NCBI GenBank assembly: GCA_013360495.1
Contig: JABWBM010000013.1
Location: 1-35,614, forward strand
Direction: 5' to 3'
Source: Planctomycetaceae bacterium
Lineage (GTDB): Bacteria > Planctomycetota > UBA8742 > UBA2392 > JABWBM01
Length of the DNA stretch: 35,614 nt
Shown: piece after piece, positions 32,047 through 35,614 of the stretch
Position numbering within the stretch: the stretch's first letter is position 1
Layout: every line of letters begins with the position of its first letter
Position numbers and translations under genes: made by a program
Notes under the pieces: model-generated
Told to the model about the DNA's origin: nothing
What the model saw: only the letters and a program-made list of their open reading frames with translations
The model's database searches: none

Positions 32047-32198
32047 GGAGGGTCTCAGGGTTGTTCAAAAGTCTCCGTGGAGCGTCACACCGGCGAAAGC
32101 CGGTGTCCAGAGACCAGCGGAAAGTCTGGATTCCGGCTTTCGCCGGAATGACGAGAAGGTGCCACTATGCCACTTTTGAATAGCCCTAGGGAGGGTCT
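32047..32198. mobile_element. MITE-like element with 9-bp target duplication
   Basis: The direct repeat GGAGGGTCT at 32047-32055 and 32190-32198 brackets the terminal inverted repeats GGGTTGTTCAAAAGT (32058-32072) and ACTTTTGAATAGCCC (32172-32186), 13 of 15 bases matching. Inside are two palindromes of the CATTCCGGC/CACCGGC family (32083-32153). There is no ORF. The right copy of the direct repeat overlaps the thiL stop codon, so insertion occurred at the 3' end of thiL without breaking it. Confidence 0.7.
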
Positions 32199-33162
32199 AT
32201 AACTCGTGTTCGTAGGCCTTGATCGGCAATGGCTGCTTCTTGCCACCATGGGAGATGCGTAGCCCGCCGGCCTTCTCCGTGACCGTCCCGATGCGCGTGA
32301 GCTTCGTGGCGAAGGGCCAGGTCTTTTGAACCTCGTCGGCCTTTTCGCGCGCGATGCAGACCAGTAGTTCGAAGTCCTCGCCGTCGTGGAGCGCGTGTTC
32401 GAGGGCGCTCATTCCGTCGCGCTTCTCCAGTATTAGGGCGTCCTTGGAAACCGGAAGCTTCTCCGCCTCGATCAGCGCACCGACACCGGACGCCTTGCAT
32501 ATATGAAGCAAGTCGCCCGACAGCCCATCCGAAAGGTCGATCATGGCGTGGGCGTGGACGCTCGCAAACCAGCGCCCCTCCCCCACCCGTGGCGCAAAAC
32601 TCACGTGTTTGCCAAGGATCGAACCGCCGAGCTCGCCGGTGACGAAGATCGCGTCGCCCTCGCGCGCGCCCGAACGCAACACCGGATGGAATCCCTGCAT
32701 ATCGCCAAAAAGATGCACACTCAGCACGAGTTTGTCGTCAGCACTCCAACTCTTGGTATCGCCGCCGATGATGAAGGTGTTGTGCGCATGCGCCGCGCGC
32801 TGTAGTCCGGCGAGCAGACCTTCGCGAAACGCTGGCCCGCGCCCTTGAGGGAGTGCGGTCGCAATTGTCGCGTAACACGGCACACCGCCCATGGCGGCAA
32901 CGTCGCTGATGCTGCGCGCCATCACCTTATATCCCGCCTGCTCCGGCGTGGCGTAACCGGGCTTGGCTGGATCGGAAAACTGGACATGCACGCCTTCAAG
33001 CAGTGAGTCGGTCTTGAGCAGAATCTGGTCGTCGTTGGCGTAGTGGATCACGGCGCAGTCATCGCCGGGGCCGACGAGCACCTCGGGTGGGAGCTTGCCG
33101 AGCTTGGTCTTCACCCAATCGATGAAGTCAAACTCGTTACCTGATGTGCGTTCGTGTTTCAT
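32197..33162 (-). CDS. thiL: Thiamine-monophosphate kinase
   Basis: Phosphorylates thiamine monophosphate to the active cofactor thiamine diphosphate with ATP, in the cytoplasm. The 321-aa length is typical. Conserved blocks are present: GPGDDCAVI (31-39), KTDSLLEGVHVQF, ARSISDVAAMGG, IIGGDTK, GSILGKH, MIDLSDGLSGDL (about 208-219) and DGEDFELL. GDD and SDVAAMGG carry the ATP/Mg2+ ligands in ThiL. It sits between two repeat regions, with no other thiamine gene beside it; a ThiF-like protein is 30 kb away in the window. The stop codon overlaps a target duplication of a MITE-like element. Confidence 0.96.
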   Translation of the reverse strand: MKHERTSGNEFDFIDWVKTKLGKLPPEVLVGPGDDCAVIHYANDDQILLKTDSLLEGVHVQFSDPAKPGYATPEQAGYKVMARSISDVAAMGGVPCYATIATALPQGRGPAFREGLLAGLQRAAHAHNTFIIGGDTKSWSADDKLVLSVHLFGDMQGFHPVLRSGAREGDAIFVTGELGGSILGKHVSFAPRVGEGRWFASVHAHAMIDLSDGLSGDLLHICKASGVGALIEAEKLPVSKDALILEKRDGMSALEHALHDGEDFELLVCIAREKADEVQKTWPFATKLTRIGTVTEKAGGLRISHGGKKQPLPIKAYEHEL

Positions 33163-33176
33163 GGGGACTATTTCTT

Positions 33177-33487
33177 AACCACGGAGGGCACGGAGATCAC
33201 GGAGAAAGGAAAATTGAGAAGTCGACACCATACGACTTATGATACCGATCCTAAATTGAAAATGTGATTTCCACCGTCATTCCGGCGAAAGCCGGAATCC
33301 AGATGTGACAAACGATTTCTCATAGTCGCTGGATGCCGACTTTCGTCGGCATGACGGGCGAATCCAAAAACCATTTTAGGATCGGTATGAAACGACAACA
33401 TGGAAAGGGCGAATCGGAAACAAGCAAGTTTCATATGAATAATTTTTGCTGTTTGTATTCTTCGTGCGCTCCGTGATCTTCGTGGTT
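33177..33487. repeat. Nested inverted-repeat region between thiL and crotonase
   Basis: Three palindromic layers sit inside each other. Outer: AACCACGGAGGGCACGGAG (from 33177) faces its degenerate inverse ending CTTCGTGGTT (to 33487). Middle: ATACCGATCCTAAA at 33242-33255 faces its perfect 14-base inverse at 33375-33388. Inner: a CATTCCGGC palindrome and a GCCGACTTTCGTCGGC palindrome (33274-33355). No ORF is supported in this 310-base stretch. Confidence 0.8.
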
Positions 33488-33489
33488 GA

Positions 33490-34251
33490 TCATGATTTTT
33501 GTTTGCGATTGAGAAATGCGGACATGCGCGTGTTCTTGTCCTCGGAGTCGAAGAGCAGCGCCTGCCCGACGGATTCGATCGTCAACCCCGTATCGAGCCC
33601 GGTGCGCGCCGAAGCGTTGAGCGCGGTCTTGGCCACACGCACAGCGAGCGGCCCGCGTTTCAGGATACGCTCGGCGATTTCGATCGCGCGATCCATCACC
33701 GCCTCGTCATCCACGAGATGATTGGCGAGTCCGACGCGGTACGCCTCCTCTGCGTCGTACACCCACGCCGTCAGCACCCATTCCTTCGCGCGGCCCATGC
33801 CGATGATGCGCGGGAGCCGCTGTGTCCCGCCCGCTGCCGGAATGATGCCGAGCCCAACTTCGGGCTGGCCAAACTGCGCTGACTTCCCTGCGACACGGAT
33901 GTCGCAGGCAAGGGCCAGTTCGCATCCCCCACCGAGACAGTAACCCTGGATGGCCGCGATCACGGGGACGGGATGCTCCTCGATCTTGCGGAAGAGGGCC
34001 GAGTTGATGGCGGCGAGCGATTCCAGTGCTTTGCGCTCCTTCAGCTCGCCGATGTCGGCGCCCGCGACGAAGTTTTTTCCTTCGCCAACGATAATCACAC
34101 AGCCATGTTCGGTGTCGTCGCGTAGTTCATCGAAGGCCCTGTGCAATTCCTTCACCATGGCCTTGTTGATGGCATTCATCACTTCCGGCCGCTTGAGCGT
34201 GATGGTGACGATTCGGCCCTTGGCTTCCATGGAAATGAGTTTGTATGACAT
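33490..34251 (-). CDS. Enoyl-CoA hydratase/isomerase (crotonase family)
   Basis: A 253-aa crotonase-fold enzyme acting on acyl-CoA thioesters, most likely hydrating 2-enoyl-CoA in fatty-acid or butyrate metabolism. Oxyanion-hole segments VAGADI (62-67) and GYCLGGGCEL (103-112) are present. The two catalytic glutamates are conserved as E111 (GGGCELA) and E131 (GQPEVGLGIIPAAGGTQRL), so true hydratase activity is plausible. The start at ATG 34251 is chosen because AGAAGGGG lies just upstream, and the additional 28 residues of the longer frame are not homologous. No other beta-oxidation gene adjoins; the HMG-CoA-lyase-like gene lies 28 kb away. Confidence 0.93.
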   Translation of the reverse strand: MSYKLISMEAKGRIVTITLKRPEVMNAINKAMVKELHRAFDELRDDTEHGCVIIVGEGKNFVAGADIGELKERKALESLAAINSALFRKIEEHPVPVIAAIQGYCLGGGCELALACDIRVAGKSAQFGQPEVGLGIIPAAGGTQRLPRIIGMGRAKEWVLTAWVYDAEEAYRVGLANHLVDDEAVMDRAIEIAERILKRGPLAVRVAKTALNASARTGLDTGLTIESVGQALLFDSEDKNTRMSAFLNRKQKS

Positions 34252-34527
34252 GGTAACCCCTTCTTTAAATGAAGTGATGAAACTTACCCTACCAGCGTAA
34301 CCAACCCATCGCCAGTGCGAGCGACCCATCAACACGGGAAATCGACGTGTTCAGTCTCTTTGAGCGATTCGGTTCTCCCCTGTGCCGATCGGATACATTG
34401 TTACTTGCCTGTGCCCATCGGCGACACGACGCAATGAAGCGGCGGGAGCGTGGAGCTCGCTGTATCTATCATATGCGAAAGGACATCGGAGTCCGATAGT
34501 TGACAAAGGCATAACAGAGGAGAAGCA

Positions 34528-34668
34528 ATGAAAGATCTTACACTCGGTCAATTGGCAAATGTTCATGGAGGAGCCGGACATTACATTCGCGATCCAGAGA
34601 ATCTTGACTACGGCTGGGTAATCCGGCGGGATGGAACATTGATGGACTATCAATTCCTCGGAGTATAG
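34528..34668 (+). CDS. 46-aa peptide with double-glycine (bacteriocin-type) leader
   Basis: A 46-codon gene. It has an excellent ribosome site (GAGGAG, six bases before the ATG). The N-terminus MKDLTLGQLANVHGG fits the double-glycine leader consensus (M-x-E/D-L-T-x-x-x-L-x-x-V-x-G-G) of class II bacteriocins and other exported peptides, which C39 peptidase/ABC exporters cut after GG. The predicted core, AGHYIRDPENL through YQFLGV, is 31 residues long, has no Cys and is rich in Asp, Arg, Tyr and Gly. A 13-bp hairpin follows. No C39 transporter, immunity gene or modifying enzyme is in the window, so processing would need a distant exporter. Function is inferred from the leader only. Confidence 0.6.
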   Translation: MKDLTLGQLANVHGGAGHYIRDPENLDYGWVIRRDGTLMDYQFLGV

Positions 34669-34687
34669 CTGGCTTGACCTCAAATTG

Positions 34688-34721
34688 GCGAACACCTCGC
34701 ACCCAAAGGCGGGGTGTTCGC
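34688..34721. terminator. Strong hairpin between peptide gene and ABC ATPase gene
   Basis: GCGAACACCTCGC (34688-34700) pairs with GCGGGGTGTTCGC (34709-34721) over 13 positions with a single wobble and an 8-base loop. It separates the convergent small-peptide and ABC ATPase genes and probably terminates both, although the T-tracts are short (ATTTC and CAATTTG). Confidence 0.65.
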
Positions 34722-34732
34722 ATTTCAGGCGG

Positions 34733-35416
34733 CTACACAGCCTGCCGAAAGCGCGCAAGCAGCTCGGGTGCGCCGTCGCGCGGCACTGGGCCGATGAGGC
34801 TGCCCCGCTCCAGCAAGGCAACATGAGTGGCGAAGGAGAGTCCACGCTCGGTGTCGTGGGTGGTCATGATGATCGAACGCTCTGGAGATGAGAGCGTGCG
34901 CAATACCTCGCCAAGCTGCTCACAGCCGCGCTCATCCAAGCCCGTGAAAGGCTCGTCGAGCAGCAAGAGTGAAGGGTCGGCGATCATGGCGCGCGCGATG
35001 GATGCGCGCTGGCCTTCGCCCCGCGAGAGCTTGCCTGCCCGCCGGTCGAGGATGGAGATCATGCCAAGCTGCTGGCCGAGGTTCTCCACACGCTCTTTAG
35101 GTTGCGAGACTTCAAGCATCTTCGCGAACCACTCCAAACTTTCGCGAACGGTGAGGCCCGGATGCAGCATCGTCTGATGCGTGACGTATCCGATGCGCGC
35201 CTTGACCTGTGGCGTGCGGTATGGACTTTGGCCGCCAATAGCCACCTCACCGGCATCGGGTTTCAACATCCCGGCAAGTATCGAAAGCAGTGTCGTCTTT
35301 CCCGCGCCATTGAGTCCGAGCAGCAAGAGCGTCTGCCCGCCGGCGAGCTCGAACGACACGCGCTCAAGCACACGCCGCCCTTCGAACGATTTGGAGATGC
35401 CATCAACCTTCAACAC
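34733..35416 (-). CDS. ABC transporter ATP-binding protein (CcmA-like)
   Basis: A 227-aa nucleotide-binding subunit that powers a membrane exporter. Counting from the GTG at 35416, Walker A is GLNGAGKT (about 34-41), the Q-loop Q lies in THQTM, the signature is LSRGEGQR (about 130-137; Arg replaces the usual second Gly), Walker B is LLLLDEP and the switch His is in TTHD. Short length and GLNGAGKTTLL resemble CcmA and ABC-2-type ATPases. The longer frame starts at GTG 35437 inside a dispersed repeat; GTG 35416 has GGAG six bases upstream and is preferred. The permease partner is not adjacent within the window and may lie beyond it. Confidence 0.88.
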   Translation of the reverse strand: MLKVDGISKSFEGRRVLERVSFELAGGQTLLLLGLNGAGKTTLLSILAGMLKPDAGEVAIGGQSPYRTPQVKARIGYVTHQTMLHPGLTVRESLEWFAKMLEVSQPKERVENLGQQLGMISILDRRAGKLSRGEGQRASIARAMIADPSLLLLDEPFTGLDERGCEQLGEVLRTLSSPERSIIMTTHDTERGLSFATHVALLERGSLIGPVPRDGAPELLARFRQAV

Positions 35417-35432
35417 GCGCGCTCCAAAGATG

Positions 35433-35606
35433 TTCACCGCAAAGGCGCAAAGAATGCATAAGAAAGATGTTTACCACGGGGGAAATCGGGGATAGAAGTG
35501 TCAAAACTTGAATTTTGAATAAAGCATCTTTATTTCCCGCGGTCTGTCCTCGTCATGCGTCCCCGTGTTCCCCGTGGTAAAAAATTCTTTCCGGCTTTGC
35601 GGTGAA
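35433..35606. repeat. Inverted repeat containing CGCAAAGGCGCAAAG element
   Basis: TTCACCGCAAAG (35433-35444) faces CTTTGCGGTGAA (35595-35606), and inside them TACCACGGGG faces CCCCGTGGTA. The left arm repeats the sequence at 7461-7485. It overlaps the longest reading of the ABC ATPase gene and fills the window end; no gene is seen here. Confidence 0.75.
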
Positions 35607-35614
35607 GAATTTTC

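Noticed and set aside
34499-34527. TTGACA at 34499-34504 as promoter of the double-glycine peptide
   Set aside because: A 17-base spacer would put the -10 box over the ribosome site and start codon, so it cannot drive this gene.
34351-34845. 164-aa minus-strand ORF
   Set aside because: Runs through the double-glycine peptide gene, a terminator hairpin and the ABC gene end; low-complexity translation without start context.

Overview
The window is GC-rich DNA from a Gram-negative bacterium. Support for a Gram-negative envelope includes a lipoprotein, many signal peptides, two barrel-like exported proteins ending in Phe, and a FliN-like motor protein. Two Ser/Thr kinases with extracytoplasmic tails, an FHA-kinase operon, an ECF sigma factor with a FecR-like membrane regulator, a Maf/CgeB-type glycosyltransferase and abundant palindromic intergenic repeats suggest a Planctomycetes-like or deep-branching candidate-phylum lineage (Sumerlaeota/Hydrogenedentota style). 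This placement is inference; no rRNA or ribosomal protein gene is present to settle it.

Layout. 1-615: no convincing gene. 615-5769: a small membrane protein, an operon of an eRF1-like release factor (baeRF/Vms1 type) and a ThiF/MoeB E1-like enzyme, an anchored helical-repeat protein, an HMG-CoA-lyase-family enzyme and an anchored coiled-coil protein. 5811-6004: palindromic repeats. 6104-8369: asnS and an ABC-2-type permease. 8413-9910: an AT-rich island with a proteasome-like Ntn-hydrolase overlapping a 62-aa partner. 10059-10554: a decayed ppk 3' end and a lone FliN-like gene. 10785-11080: a promoter, an Asn-rich micro-ORF, an intrinsic terminator and then tRNA-Asn(GTT), an arrangement that looks like transcription attenuation. 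11235-11921: a truncated DDE transposase. 12004-15964: a Ser/Thr kinase and a glycosyltransferase, divergent. 15977-23279: a minus-strand operon of FHA-kinase, CNNM/CorC transporter and two exported proteins. 23487-25732: divergent ECF sigma factor and FecR/adhesin regulator. 25847-30473: DUF1858-like protein, exported protein, orphan ZnuA-like lipoprotein, LemA, and a tandem pair of barrel-like exported proteins. 30637-35416: a Cys/Met PLP enzyme, ThiL, a crotonase, an unannotated 46-aa double-glycine-leader peptide and an ABC ATPase, separated by MITE-like and nested inverted repeats.

How the genes fit together. Translation is represented by AsnRS, tRNA-Asn and the release-factor-like protein. 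ThiF-like and ThiL point to thiamine or sulfur-carrier metabolism. The kinases, FHA protein, sigma/anti-sigma pair and exported proteins suggest cell-envelope signalling. The most interesting signals are the putative Asn attenuator ahead of tRNA-Asn, the orphan proteasome-like protein, the small bacteriocin-like peptide and the nested palindromes.
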